The translations under genes and the position numbers were made by a program. DNA of 64,000 bases from Haloarcula sp. CBA1129 (GTDB taxonomy: Archaea > Halobacteriota > Halobacteria > Halobacteriales > Haloarculaceae): contig NZ_RKSM01000001.1 in NCBI RefSeq assembly GCF_008729015.1, positions 2,542,001 to 2,606,000 on the forward strand. The letters are read 5' to 3'. Below the pieces are notes generated by a model. That model made no database searches. It saw only the letters and a list, made by a program, of their open reading frames with translations, and was not told where the DNA came from. Each line of letters opens with the position of its first letter. The first letter of the stretch is position 1. Positions 36,631 to 44,953 of this stretch are shown here, one piece after another.

Positions 36631-37539
36631 ATGGCCGTTCTCGGACAGCTCGGATTCATGATCGCGTTTCTCTCGGCCGGCGTCGCCGCCGGCCACTTCG
36701 AGCTGTTGACCGAGCGACGGACGGATATCCTCACCACACTCGTCTTTACCGTTGCACTACCGGCACTCATCTTCCGGTCTACGTACAACCGACCGCTGCG
36801 GGAAATTATCTCACCGGCGTTGCTCGGTGGCTTCTGGGCCGTCATCACGCTGACGGTCATCTTGGGCTGGCTCGTCCACCGGCGGCTGGAGTCCCCCGGC
36901 CGCCGCAGCGTCTCTGTCGTCCAGTCCTACCACAGCAACATGGGGTTTCTCGGCCTCCCGTTGGTGGCGGCGACGATGGGGAGCGACGCGACAGCGGTCG
37001 CCAGCGTCATCCTCGGTATCGGCGCGGTCACGCACGTCCCGGTGACGGTGTTCCTGCTGGTCCGCATCAACGGCAGCGACGCCTCGCTGCTGGGTGAGTG
37101 CAAGAAGCTCGTGACGAACCCGGTACTCATCGCGCTGGCGGCCGGCATCACGGCCTCAGTGCTGACGCTGTCCGTTCCGGAGCCACTCATCGGTGTGCTC
37201 GGTCCACCGGCAGAACTGGCGCTCCCGGTCGCCTTGCTATGTATCGGTGCGACGCTCGACACGGACCTCCCGGTGTCGGACCTGCAGAAGACCGTCAGCG
37301 TCGTCGGGCTGAAGGTGCTGTGGATGCCGGCGCTGGCGTGGCTGGTGTACTCATCGCTGTCGATGGACGCAACGGCGCTGGGCGCGGCGGTCGTGATGCT
37401 CGGCACCCCAACGGCGGTGTCGACGTACGTCTACACGACAGAACTCGGCGGCGATGCGGCGTTCGCCTCGCTGAACGTCTTCACCTCGACGGTGGTCTCC
37501 ATCGGAACGCTCTCAGTCCTCATCTGGCTGTTCGCCTGA
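36631..37539 (+). CDS. AEC family carrier (auxin-efflux-carrier type)
   Basis: A 302-residue membrane protein with ten predicted helices in two inverted halves. The segments VFTVALPALIFRSTYNRPL and GLPLVAATMGSDATAVASV are typical of the AEC (YwaL/malonate or auxin efflux) family, which moves organic anions out of or into cells. The substrate is unknown. It is divergent from srp54 and followed at 47 nt by a cupin gene. Confidence 0.87.
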   Translation: MAVLGQLGFMIAFLSAGVAAGHFELLTERRTDILTTLVFTVALPALIFRSTYNRPLREIISPALLGGFWAVITLTVILGWLVHRRLESPGRRSVSVVQSYHSNMGFLGLPLVAATMGSDATAVASVILGIGAVTHVPVTVFLLVRINGSDASLLGECKKLVTNPVLIALAAGITASVLTLSVPEPLIGVLGPPAELALPVALLCIGATLDTDLPVSDLQKTVSVVGLKVLWMPALAWLVYSSLSMDATALGAAVVMLGTPTAVSTYVYTTELGGDAAFASLNVFTSTVVSIGTLSVLIWLFA

Positions 37540-37586
37540 CACCCGACGTGGGCACGCTTTTGCCCGCTGACGCCCCCACCGAGGAT

Positions 37587-37961
37587 ATGGGCTATCATCA
37601 GATTGATCCGCAGGACCTGTCGGAAACCGAGGACTACCCCTGTGACCGGCGGGGTATCTCCGACGCCACCGAACTTCACGCACTCCACGCGGCCACCTAC
37701 GAGATGGCACCCGGCGAGGACCTCTCGCGGACCTACCACTACCACGAGACGCGCGAGGAACTGTTCTACGTGCTCGATGGGGCACTTCACGTCGAGACGC
37801 CCGACGGGGAGTTCGTGGTCTCCGCTGGTGAGGTGTTCGTCGCCGAGCCGGACAGCCCACACCGTGCGCACAACCCCGCTGATGCCGACGCGTCGGTAAC
37901 CGTTCTGGGCGTCGGCGCGCCGCCGACCGACATTGCGCGCCCGTACGACCCAGACGCGTAG
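37587..37961 (+). CDS. Cupin-domain protein
   Basis: A 124-residue single-domain cupin. Metal-ligand motif 1 is YHYHETREELFYVLDG (His, His, Glu) and motif 2 includes PDSPHRAHNPA (His), so it can bind a metal in a beta-barrel. It could be a small dioxygenase, isomerase or sugar-binding protein; nothing fixes the substrate. CTTTTGCCC lies exactly 30 nt before the ATG, a TATA-like element for a leaderless transcript. Confidence 0.83.
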   Translation: MGYHQIDPQDLSETEDYPCDRRGISDATELHALHAATYEMAPGEDLSRTYHYHETREELFYVLDGALHVETPDGEFVVSAGEVFVAEPDSPHRAHNPADADASVTVLGVGAPPTDIARPYDPDA

Positions 37962-38016
37962 CGAGGGGCTCGGCGGTTCAGACACGCTTTTCAGCTACCC
38001 CATCACAGTTGCGCCT

Positions 38017-38667
38017 GTGACGAGCAAACAAGCGGTACGACAACAGCTGGTCGACAGCGGTGTCACGGCAGTCCTGCGAGGGATTCCCGAAGAAAAGATG
38101 GTCGACGTGGCGACCGCCGTCCACGAGGGCGGCGTCACGGCGCTGGAACTGACCGCCGACGCGAAGCGCTGCTCGGACATGATCGCCGCCGTCGACAAGG
38201 CGCTCGACGACACTGACGCAATCATCGGGGCCGGCACGGTCATGGACGCCGCCGCCGCCCGCAACGTCATCGAGGCCGGCGCGGAGTTCGTCCTCGCGCC
38301 GAACTTAAACGAGGACGTCATCGACGTGTGTAACCGCGAGGGCGTCCTCGCGATACCCGGCGTCATGACGCCGACGGAGGCCGCCGACGCGATGGAGGCT
38401 GGCGCGGACATCCTGAAGATGTTCCCGGCAAACACGGTCGGCCCGGCCCATATCGGCGCGCTGCAGGGGCCGCTGGGCGACGTGCCGATTATGCCGACTG
38501 GCGGTGTCTCAGTCGACAACGTCGACGAGTTCTTCGATGCCGGTGCGGTCGCCGTCGGCGCAGGCTCGGCGCTAGTCAACTACGAAGCCATCGAGAACGA
38601 CGACATGGACGGCGTCCGCGAACAGGCCGCGGAGTTCGTCGCCGCAGTCGAGGCGGCCCGAGAGTAG
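38017..38667 (+). CDS. KDPG/KHG aldolase
   Basis: A 216-residue class I aldolase of the bacterial-type KDPG/KHG family, which splits 2-keto-3-deoxy-6-phosphogluconate into pyruvate and glyceraldehyde-3-phosphate, the last step of the semi-phosphorylative Entner-Doudoroff route used by haloarchaea for glucose. The Schiff-base Lys is in ILKMFPANTVGP, the phosphate loop is MPTGGVSVDN, and GAGTVMDAAAA matches the family. The GTG start has a CTTTTCAGC box exactly 30 nt upstream. No kinase or dehydratase of the pathway is adjacent. Confidence 0.9.
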   Translation: MTSKQAVRQQLVDSGVTAVLRGIPEEKMVDVATAVHEGGVTALELTADAKRCSDMIAAVDKALDDTDAIIGAGTVMDAAAARNVIEAGAEFVLAPNLNEDVIDVCNREGVLAIPGVMTPTEAADAMEAGADILKMFPANTVGPAHIGALQGPLGDVPIMPTGGVSVDNVDEFFDAGAVAVGAGSALVNYEAIENDDMDGVREQAAEFVAAVEAARE

Positions 38668-38713
38668 CGGCGGACTTTGGGCCGCTTCTCGGATAGACGG
38701 GCGGTTCAGCTGT

Positions 38714-39268
38714 CTACTCGTCGGTTCCGTTCTCAGCCGCCGCCGTCTCGTTGCTCGGCATCTCGATCACGTTACCAGACAGGTCTGTTTCGTTGCTCGG
38801 CATCTCGGTCACGTTATCAGACAGGTCTGTTTCGTTGCTCGGCATCTCGGTCACGTTATCAGACAGGTCTGTTTCGTTACCCGACACCTCAGTCTCGTTA
38901 TCAGACAGGCCTGTTTCGTTACCCGGCATCTCAGTCTCGTTATCAGACAGGCCTGTTTCGTTACCGGATAGTCCGGTCTCGTTTTCCGGGGTTCCGATTC
39001 CGGGTTCGTCGGTTTCCGTCTCGACACCCATATCGGTCTCTGCCTCCGTCTCGGCACCCATACCAGTCTCGGTTTCCATCGCCGACTCGGTATCGGCTTC
39101 GGTCATCGCGTCGGTTTCTTCGGCCGTGGGTGTGCCCGGGGCCTCGGCCCCGCCGCCGTCAGTCGCCGTACCGCCGCTGCCGCCGTCAGAGCCGCCACAG
39201 CCAGCCAGCGACACGAGTGCGCCGCCCGCGAGTTTGATTACGTTCCGTCGAGATGTGATTCGTTCCAT
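38714..39268 (-). CDS. Tat lipoprotein with tandem N-glycosylation sequon repeats
   Basis: A 184-residue surface protein of unknown function. The start is a Tat lipoprotein signal (SRRNVIKLAGG, then SLAGCGG). It is followed by a Gly/Asp/Thr linker and an extremely acidic Thr/Glu/Met region. The C-terminal half consists of 14-residue units of the type NETGLSDNETEMPG, which place an NET or NVT sequon every seven residues. No folded domain is visible. The likely picture is a lipid-anchored, heavily N-glycosylated, mucin-like stalk on the cell surface. It is monocistronic, with a TATA-like box (minus strand CATAAACC) about 35 nt upstream. Confidence 0.75.
   Translation of the reverse strand: MERITSRRNVIKLAGGALVSLAGCGGSDGGSGGTATDGGGAEAPGTPTAEETDAMTEADTESAMETETGMGAETEAETDMGVETETDEPGIGTPENETGLSGNETGLSDNETEMPGNETGLSDNETEVSGNETDLSDNVTEMPSNETDLSDNVTEMPSNETDLSGNVIEMPSNETAAAENGTDE
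38756..38965. repeat. Five tandem 42-bp repeats inside the lipoprotein gene
   Basis: Five back-to-back 42-bp units run 38756-38797, 38798-38839, 38840-38881, 38882-38923 and 38924-38965. Units 2 and 3 differ only at the last bases; units 4 and 5 are a slightly diverged subfamily. The length is a multiple of three, so the reading frame is kept and unit number can change without frameshift. A degenerate unit follows. Confidence 0.93.
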
Positions 39269-39878
39269 AGCGTTTACACGAAGTTCACCGGGGCGGTTTA
39301 TGAATGACCTGCTAAGTCTCGGGTGGAGCGCCGACGGAACAGATTAGCCACACCCGAAGGTGGGCCGGTTCGGAAAAGAAGCGTACACAGTCTGTTCCAG
39401 TCCATAATCGATGTCGAATCCGAGATTTTGGCCAGTTCACGGGCGGTTCCGTGGTTCGCTCGTCCGAAATTCGGCGTGCAGCGATATGGGCGGATAATCA
39501 GGTTACAACTATTCACGCTGCTCCCCGGCAGTTAGCAAGCGGATATATCTGCATACCCGGGGCCGCGCTGTCTGTTTGGTACCGGCCCTGCGCTGTGAGT
39601 CAGACGACCGTTCAGCAGTCAAAGCCCACTCGACCGGAGTTTAGTAACACAATAATCGTTGATTCAGTGAGTCCGTACCCGTATCGCTTGCTGCTCTCGT
39701 TCGGAGGGCGTTCGGTCCCGTAGTGCTTGGCGCGGTCAGCGCAGTTGATGAGCCGAGGGATGTCGGAGTCGGACAGTCCCAGAACTGGTTCCATCACTCC
39801 CCGTATCCACGGGCACTCTCGCAGCCGCGATTGTCGTCACCGCCATATAGCAGCAAAAGGAACCGCGAAGTCTGATGC
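39269..39878. other. Gene-free interval between the repeat lipoprotein and ftsY
   Basis: About 610 bases without a convincing gene. The end near 39299 holds the promoter of the repeat lipoprotein. Short open frames exist on both strands, the best being 61 codons on the minus strand (39797-39612) with partly haloarchaeal codon use, but no start signal or family is recognised. The stretch 39640-39670 is AT-richer than its surroundings. It may hold decayed coding DNA or an untranslated RNA; I cannot support either. Confidence 0.5.
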
Positions 39879-41168
39879 TTACTCGCCGATGAGACTGTCG
39901 ACGATTTCCTCGGGGTCGAACGGTTCGAGGTCGTCGTAGTCTTGGCCGGTCCCGAGGAAGAGGATCGGCTTGCCAGTGACGTGGGCGACGGAGATTGCCG
40001 CGCCGCCCTGTGGGTCGGCGTCGGCCTTCGTCAGGATCGCCCCGTCGATCTCGGCCGCGTCGTTGAACTCCCGCGCCCGGTTGACGGCATCCTGCCCCGC
40101 GACCGCCTCGTCGACGAACAGCGTCATGTCCGGGTCGATGTTGCGGTCGATCTTCTCTAACTGGGCCATGAGGTCGTCAGAGGTGTGGAGTCGACCGGCC
40201 GTGTCACCCAGCACCACGTCGATATCGTTGGCCTTGGCGTACTCGACGGCGTCGTAGACGACCGCCGTCGGGTCTGAGCCCTGCTCGTGAGTGATGATCT
40301 TCTTGTCGAGGTTCTCGGCGTGTTTCTCCAGTTGCTCGTTCGCGCCGGCACGGTAGGTGTCGCCGTTGGCGAGCACCGTCGAGAGCCCGCGGTCCTCGAA
40401 GTACTGAGCGAGTTTCGCTATCGAGGTCGTCTTCCCGACGCCGTTGACGCCGGTGAATACGATGGTGACCGGCTTGTCGGCCTGCTGAACACGTTCGTCG
40501 AAGTCGAACTGCCCGACGTTGATAACGTCGTACAGCGACTCCCGGAGCGCGTCCCGGACGAGATTGCCCGTACTGGAGAGCCGTCGACGGGTCTGGCCCG
40601 TGAGGTTCTCCTTGACGCCGTCGAGAATCTCGTTGGCGACGCTCATCTCCACGTCGCTCGACAGCAACGCCAGTTCGAGGTCGTCGAGGTGCCCCTGCAG
40701 GTCCTCTTCTTCGATGACCGTCTTGCCGGTCGCCATGAGCTTCGCCTTCGCGGCGAGCCCGCGGCCGCCGTCGTCGTCGTCGTCTTCTTCGGACTCCGCG
40801 TCCTCCGCAGTCTCCGCGGCGTCATCCGCTTTGGAGTCTTCTTTTGGGTCCGCTTCTTCGACTGCTGCAGACGGCTCTGTGGCTGACTCCGCTGTCGCCT
40901 CGGAGCCAGCGGCTGGCGGTTCAGAAGCAGCCTCGGGCTGGTCGTCCACGATTGCCGGCTCTGACTCAGCCGTCGCCGTTTCGGCATCTGACGGTTCGGC
41001 GTCCGCTGTCTCCGGCGCGGGCTCGGTGTCGGCCGCTTGATCGGCGGGCGCTTCCCCATCAGCCTCGTCGACATCCGGTTCGTCCTCCGCCTCGAGTGCG
41101 TCGTCGTCAACGTCTTCCTCGACGTCACTCGTGAACCCGCTGAGTTTGTCCTTCAGTCCGTCGAACAT
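39879..41168 (-). CDS. ftsY: Signal recognition particle receptor FtsY
   Basis: A 429-residue SRP receptor GTPase that docks SRP-ribosome complexes at the membrane. The first 130 residues are an extremely acidic Glu/Asp/Ala/Pro domain, followed by the N-domain and a G-domain with P-loop GVNGVGKTTS, the DTAGRLHTSDDLM switch, TKADADPQGG (G4) and the C-terminal FLGTGQDYDDLEPFDP. The long acidic N-terminus is common in haloarchaeal FtsY and probably lies near the membrane. It ends the minus-strand block LX, prefoldin alpha, FtsY. Confidence 0.97.
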   Translation of the reverse strand: MFDGLKDKLSGFTSDVEEDVDDDALEAEDEPDVDEADGEAPADQAADTEPAPETADAEPSDAETATAESEPAIVDDQPEAASEPPAAGSEATAESATEPSAAVEEADPKEDSKADDAAETAEDAESEEDDDDDGGRGLAAKAKLMATGKTVIEEEDLQGHLDDLELALLSSDVEMSVANEILDGVKENLTGQTRRRLSSTGNLVRDALRESLYDVINVGQFDFDERVQQADKPVTIVFTGVNGVGKTTSIAKLAQYFEDRGLSTVLANGDTYRAGANEQLEKHAENLDKKIITHEQGSDPTAVVYDAVEYAKANDIDVVLGDTAGRLHTSDDLMAQLEKIDRNIDPDMTLFVDEAVAGQDAVNRAREFNDAAEIDGAILTKADADPQGGAAISVAHVTGKPILFLGTGQDYDDLEPFDPEEIVDSLIGE

Positions 41169-41174
41169 GCGGCC

Positions 41175-41636
41175 TTACTCGTCTTCCTGCTCTTGCTGTT
41201 GCATCATCTGCTGCATCTGCTGCTGTTGCATCTGCTGGGCCTGCTGTTCGAGCTCCTCCATCTCGGTCTCGACTTCGGCCTTCTCTTCCTGCAGGTCGCT
41301 GATGTGGTCGTCCAGCGTCTCCTGCTTGGTTTCCAGCGTGCTGACAGCGCCGTCCTGCTCGCGCTCTGCGGAGTAGCCGCCACCGAGGGAGACGACGACT
41401 TCGTCGATGTCCTCGATAGTTGCGCGGATGTAGGCGTCGCCGCCGAGCGGGACCTGCACCGTGGAACCGGAATCGAGCGTCTCGATGGCCTCGATGGCCT
41501 CGTCGATGTCAGTCTGCTTCTCGCGGAGGCGTTCGATCTCCTCGTCGATGGCGTCGACTTCCTGCTCCATCTGCTCGATCTCCTGTGCGACCTGCTGCAT
41601 CTGACCGCCGCCGCCACCGCCGCCACCGCCCATCAT
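41175..41636 (-). CDS. pfdA: Prefoldin subunit alpha
   Basis: A 153-residue subunit of the hexameric chaperone that hands unfolded proteins to the thermosome. It has two long coiled-coil arms (about residues 12-48 and 105-145) around a beta-hairpin core (STVQVPLGGDAYIRATIE). The N-terminus is a run of nine Gly and the C-terminus is Gln/Met-rich (QQMQQMMQQQEQ), both low complexity. A strong ribosome-binding sequence (GGAGGTGG) precedes the ATG inside the end of the LX gene, with ATGA overlap. Confidence 0.94.
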   Translation of the reverse strand: MMGGGGGGGGGQMQQVAQEIEQMEQEVDAIDEEIERLREKQTDIDEAIEAIETLDSGSTVQVPLGGDAYIRATIEDIDEVVVSLGGGYSAEREQDGAVSTLETKQETLDDHISDLQEEKAEVETEMEELEQQAQQMQQQQMQQMMQQQEQEDE

Positions 41637-41806
41637 GCTGCCACCTCCTCAATCGTGATCTGTGTGCGCTTGAGGTTGTGCTGGGAACCGAAGTCGCTGT
41701 AAACGCGCTCCTCAGCGACGTTCTCGTTCGGTGCGTCGACCTCCTTCTCGAACTGTTGTGGGCCGTCTCGGGCCGGGAAACTACCGCGAACAGTGTACGT
41801 GCTCAT
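41633..41806 (-). CDS. rplX: 50S ribosomal protein LX (L18Ae/L20Ae)
   Basis: A 57-residue archaeal large-subunit protein, recognised by MSTYTVRGSFPARDGPQQFE and the ending GSQHNLKRTQITIEEV. The start at 41806 removes 27 unrelated upstream codons and gives the usual family length of about 58. It overlaps pfdA by four bases and belongs to the translation/targeting operon with pfdA and ftsY. Confidence 0.93.
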   Translation of the reverse strand: MSTYTVRGSFPARDGPQQFEKEVDAPNENVAEERVYSDFGSQHNLKRTQITIEEVAA

Positions 41807-41953
41807 ACACGCAGGTGCGGGCAGGGCAGGGAAGTATCTTCCCCTTCCGCCTTTTTCCAGTAAAGCAACTGTCCACGACAGAGCCAAGGGCCACTCACTG
41901 CTATCCAGCCCGTACCGACGGGACCCGTAATACGGGAACGGATACTTTGGCTT

Positions 41954-42091
41954 CTATTCGCTGGGTTCTGGCGCATACACCATATCACCACCACACTCCG
42001 GACAGGACGGCCTGAGCACACCTGTCGAGTAGTCACACTTCCGGCAGACGAGGCGGTTCTGGTCTTCGACGGCTGGGGTTCGCGGAACCAT
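41954..42091 (-). CDS. Tiny zinc-ribbon protein (rubrerythrin-like domain)
   Basis: A 45-residue protein: MVPRTPAVEDQNRLVCRKCD, then a second knuckle CPECGG, ending in APEPSE. The two CxxC pairs (C16/C19 and C30/C33) form a rubredoxin/rubrerythrin-like zinc ribbon. Its function is unknown; such mini zinc fingers are common in haloarchaea and some affect stress and biofilm traits. A GAATAATATAG box about 25 nt upstream supports a leaderless start. It is too short for usual gene-length cut-offs. Confidence 0.75.
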   Translation of the reverse strand: MVPRTPAVEDQNRLVCRKCDYSTGVLRPSCPECGGDMVYAPEPSE

Positions 42092-42187
42092 ATGTGCTAG
42101 TTTTACACACACTATATTATTCTTTGACACGGAGTATCATGGTCGCCGGGCCTGCCGGATTTGTCTGGGTAGTCCCAACATGTGACC

Positions 42188-42352
42188 ATGGGCGAGACGA
42201 CCTACCAGTGCCAGTGCGGTGTGGCCCTGCGGTTCAGGCAGGACCTAACGCTGGAACGGGGCGGGACCAGTCGGTCCCGGGCCTGTGGGGACTGCGGTCT
42301 GCCCGTTCAGGGCGTGATGGCGGAAAAGCTCAGCCACCAGCGGCCGCCCTGA
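42188..42352 (+). CDS. Tiny four-cysteine zinc-finger protein
   Basis: A 54-residue protein of unknown function. It starts MGETTYQCQCGVALRFRQD and has a second pair CGDC in ACGDCGLPVQG, so C8, C10, C33 and C36 can hold zinc. The basic Arg-rich segment between the pairs could touch nucleic acid. It lies between the divergent zinc-ribbon gene and the convergent aIF6 gene. Codon use (third-position GC) and the zinc site argue that it is real; no family was recognised. Confidence 0.6.
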   Translation: MGETTYQCQCGVALRFRQDLTLERGGTSRSRACGDCGLPVQGVMAEKLSHQRPP

Positions 42353-42379
42353 GTGGACGAAACGTGATAAAAAGCCGCG

Positions 42380-43045
42380 TCAGTCGATGTAGCCGAGCGC
42401 CGCGTCGATACGGCCCAGCTCCGGCCCGGAGGTGTCCGAGCCACAGATGTAGCCGTGGTCGTTGGCGATCAGCCCGGAGCCGACGAGCGGGCCACCGTAG
42501 TTGATGGTCCCGATGTCTGCGGGCACATCGAGGACGTCTTCGAGCGCGTCGAGTTCGCCGTCCGTAGCCTTCGGATGGCAGAGCACGCCCTTGTTGGTGG
42601 CGACGGCGGCAGTCCCGACGGTCGTGACACCGGCGATGACGCCGCGTTCGACGGGCACGTCTAGCCCGTCTCTGACCGCCTGCACGGCGTCCCGTGAGAG
42701 GTCGGGGTGGACGTACGCGCCGTAGTCGTTACAGCAGACGACGTTACCGGCGGCGTTGATCCGACCGGGCAGTCGCGTGACAGGCACGTCGACGACGTCC
42801 TGAATCCGTTCGATCTCGGTCTCACGGACGCGTTCGGAGACGACCAGCCCGTTCTCGTTGCCGGTCGCGAGCGCGCCGACGGTCCCGGAGCGGCCGACGG
42901 TGGTCGGCACGGCCGGCACCTCGAGTTCGTCGCTCAGGTCGTCGAGCAGCGATTCGTCTAGGTCTGGGCGAACCAGCACGCAGTCGTCGGTCGCACGGGC
43001 GAACACACCTACGTACGACGACCCGGAGAAAGCCGCGCGGAGCAA
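42380..43045 (-). CDS. eif6: Translation initiation factor aIF6
   Basis: A 221-residue anti-association factor that binds the 50S subunit and keeps it from joining 30S. The five-fold pentein repeat is visible as recurring segments ([76 protein letters not shown]). It begins with TTG two bases after the L31e stop; no ATG or GTG gives the conserved [15 protein letters not shown] start. It is third in the operon L39e, L31e, aIF6. Confidence 0.96.
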   Translation of the reverse strand: MLRAAFSGSSYVGVFARATDDCVLVRPDLDESLLDDLSDELEVPAVPTTVGRSGTVGALATGNENGLVVSERVRETEIERIQDVVDVPVTRLPGRINAAGNVVCCNDYGAYVHPDLSRDAVQAVRDGLDVPVERGVIAGVTTVGTAAVATNKGVLCHPKATDGELDALEDVLDVPADIGTINYGGPLVGSGLIANDHGYICGSDTSGPELGRIDAALGYID

Positions 43046-43047
43046 CG

Positions 43048-43326
43048 TTACTCTGCGGTCTCTGCTTCGACGATGGCTTCGCCCTCTTCCTCGAAGCGGG
43101 CGGCGCGAACACGGATCTTACTCGGCGTGTTGGCGCGACCGCGGGCCCAGGCCGCCTCGTTGATCGAGGGGTCGAGGCGAACGGCGTCCTCGTCGACAGA
43201 GAAGTGTTTGGCGAGGTGCTCGCGGATGAGGATCATCGCCTTGTCTGCGCGCTTGTGGTTCGGTTCAGCTCGCGCGTCTCGGAGCGGAATGGTGACGACA
43301 CGCTCCTCGAAGTCACTGGCGCTCAT
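43048..43326 (-). CDS. rpl31e: 50S ribosomal protein L31e
   Basis: A 92-residue large-subunit protein located near the exit tunnel. It is recognised by [34 protein letters not shown] and the [16 protein letters not shown] segment. An acidic haloarchaeal tail follows. The ATG overlaps the L39e stop by one base (TAATG). Confidence 0.96.
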   Translation of the reverse strand: MSASDFEERVVTIPLRDARAEPNHKRADKAMILIREHLAKHFSVDEDAVRLDPSINEAAWARGRANTPSKIRVRAARFEEEGEAIVEAETAE

Positions 43327-43478
43327 TATTCGTCAGTGTCGTTGCGCCGCCAGTGGCGTCGTTTGTGGTTGCGCTGGACCTCGCGGTCAGTCTTGAGCAT
43401 GACCCAAGCCGGGACTCGACTGTTCTGGTTGTCGAGTTTGGCCAGTCGCTTCTTCGTAGCCTTCGATTTCTTACCCAT
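43326..43478 (-). CDS. rpl39e: 50S ribosomal protein L39e
   Basis: A 50-residue, highly basic protein that lines the peptide exit tunnel: [20 protein letters not shown], then [20 protein letters not shown]. Its length and sequence match the archaeal family exactly. It is the first gene of the operon and is easily missed because of its size. Its stop overlaps the L31e start. Confidence 0.95.
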
Positions 43479-43504
43479 GGTATGGTGCTTGTTCCGCGCC
43501 GTGG

Positions 43505-43510
43505 TTTAAA
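43505..43510 (-). promoter_or_regulatory. Promoter of the L39e-L31e-aIF6 operon
   Basis: The minus strand reads GGAATTTAAACCAC, a BRE plus a consensus TATA box (TTTAAA) 27-32 nt before the L39e ATG, which predicts an almost leaderless mRNA. Confidence 0.7.
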
Positions 43511-43601
43511 TTCCTTCCTTTTCGAACCGGTCACAGCCCGTTATCAGCGGCTATAACTGCGGACGTAGAACTAAGTAGCGCATAACCCTGATTATCAATG
43601 G

Positions 43602-44117
43602 ATGAAGCGCCGGAGATTCCTCCAGACAATGGGTGTCGGTGCAACAGTCGTCAGCTCTGGTTGTGTGGGTGGTGGCGGCGAGGTCGTTGTCAGCGTGCAA
43701 CAGGATGTCCGGGTCGAGCCACACGATGCGTGGATCAAAGCGGAGATCCCGGACGTCTCTGATCCCGGCGGCGAGATACAGTATATCGTCAAGGCGGACA
43801 TCCCGTTCAACGTGTACGTCTTCACCGATCGGGAAAATTTCGAACAGTACGACACGTTCATCAAGGGCCGAGAGCCCGACGAGACGCCGCCGGGGAACCC
43901 CAAGTTCAGCCAGACAGCGATCCAGCCCGAAGGGTCGGACATCTACGAAGCGTCGACGGACGACGACGGCGCGCGGGAGTCGCTGGACGAACCCGGGCCG
44001 TACTTTTTCGCAGTCGACCACTCGAATTACCGGATGGAAACCCGCGTTGAAGACTACGACGACCCGCTGCAGGCCTTCGTCGATCTCACTGTTATCCGCA
44101 GCAAACTCCCGTTCTAA
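43602..44117 (+). CDS. Tat lipoprotein of unknown function
   Basis: A 171-residue exported protein. The start KRRRFLQTMGVGATVV with SSGCVGG gives a Tat signal and lipobox Cys near residue 21. The mature part is a single acidic beta-rich domain (VSVQQDVRVEPHDAWIKAEI, VDHSNYRMETRVED) resembling a small sandwich fold. It has no catalytic motif or recognised family. The final bases overlap the end of the convergent ZIP gene by four. Confidence 0.72.
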   Translation: MKRRRFLQTMGVGATVVSSGCVGGGGEVVVSVQQDVRVEPHDAWIKAEIPDVSDPGGEIQYIVKADIPFNVYVFTDRENFEQYDTFIKGREPDETPPGNPKFSQTAIQPEGSDIYEASTDDDGARESLDEPGPYFFAVDHSNYRMETRVEDYDDPLQAFVDLTVIRSKLPF

Positions 44118-44926
44118 ACGAACGCAAGCGGCACCATCGCCAACACGCCGACAGCGATGCCAGCGGTCAGCTCGCGCTTGCCCCCACCCGGGAGACCGTC
44201 GCCGTACTCCAGCGCCTCTGGGACGAACTCCGTGAGCACGAGATACACCATCGCCCCGGCGGCAAAGCCGAAGCCGAACGGGAGAAATGCCTTCGCCAGC
44301 GTGACGAAGTAGTACGCGATCACGGCCCCGACTGGCTGTGGCAGCGAGGAGAACACCGCCCACCAGACCATCTTCCACTCGCTGACACCCAGCGAGCGAA
44401 GGGGAATGGCGATGGCGGTCCCTTCCGGAATATTGTGGATAGAGATGGCGACCGTCATGAACACGGCCAGCAGCGGGACGGAGACGCCGACGATACCTAC
44501 GGCGGATTCAGGCGTTGCCGACTCCAGCCCGAGTTCAGCGAAGGAGACGCCGACAGCGACTCCCTCCGGGAAGCTATGGACGGTCAGAATGCCCAGAATC
44601 AACAGGAGCTTCTTGAAATCCGCCTGCTCAAACTGCTTTGGAGACTGCTGGAAGTCATCCAGAAGTTCGTGGGCACCGACGACGAGCACGACACCGGCGA
44701 GGATTCCGGGAATCATAAGCAGCGGCGACCCATACGCGAGCCCCTCGCGGACGAGCCCGAACAGCGAAGCGGCGACCATGATTCCCGAGGCAAGTCCCCA
44801 CAGCAGTACGTTCCATCGGTCGGAGAACTCATCGACGAGAAAAAACGGGATCGCACCGAGCCCGGTAGCCAGTGCCGTGAGCAACCCCGCGACGAACACG
44901 AAAACAACGTTCTCGACGGCGACCAT
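44114..44926 (-). CDS. ZIP family metal transporter
   Basis: A 270-residue membrane protein with eight helices, likely to import zinc or another divalent metal. The binuclear metal site is formed by helices 4 and 5: HSFPEGVAVG and HNIPEGTAIA, both complete. The loop after helix 3 is short and not His-rich. A 9-bp inverted repeat and an AT-rich TATA sit directly at its start, suggesting metal-dependent repression by a regulator not in this window. Confidence 0.93.
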   Translation of the reverse strand: MVAVENVVFVFVAGLLTALATGLGAIPFFLVDEFSDRWNVLLWGLASGIMVAASLFGLVREGLAYGSPLLMIPGILAGVVLVVGAHELLDDFQQSPKQFEQADFKKLLLILGILTVHSFPEGVAVGVSFAELGLESATPESAVGIVGVSVPLLAVFMTVAISIHNIPEGTAIAIPLRSLGVSEWKMVWWAVFSSLPQPVGAVIAYYFVTLAKAFLPFGFGFAAGAMVYLVLTEFVPEALEYGDGLPGGGKRELTAGIAVGVLAMVPLAFV

Positions 44927-44953
44927 ATCGGTCTTACGTCGCTCAGACCGATA
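44926..44953. promoter_or_regulatory. 9-bp inverted repeat at the ZIP transporter start
   Basis: TATCGGTCT (44926-44934) and AGACCGATA (44945-44953) are perfect arms around a 10-nt spacer. The distal arm touches a TATA-like GATAATTTTTATC (minus strand, 44962-44950), so a protein bound here would cover the TATA box through to the start codon. This is a plausible operator for metal control. Confidence 0.55.

Noticed and set aside
38756-38965. Regularly repeated 42-bp units resembling a CRISPR array
   Set aside because: The units are contiguous without spacers, in frame within a lipoprotein gene, and no cas genes are near.
39612-39797. A 61-codon minus-strand frame in the gene-free gap
   Set aside because: It has partly plausible codon use but no ribosome-binding or promoter signal and no recognised family, so it was not called a gene.
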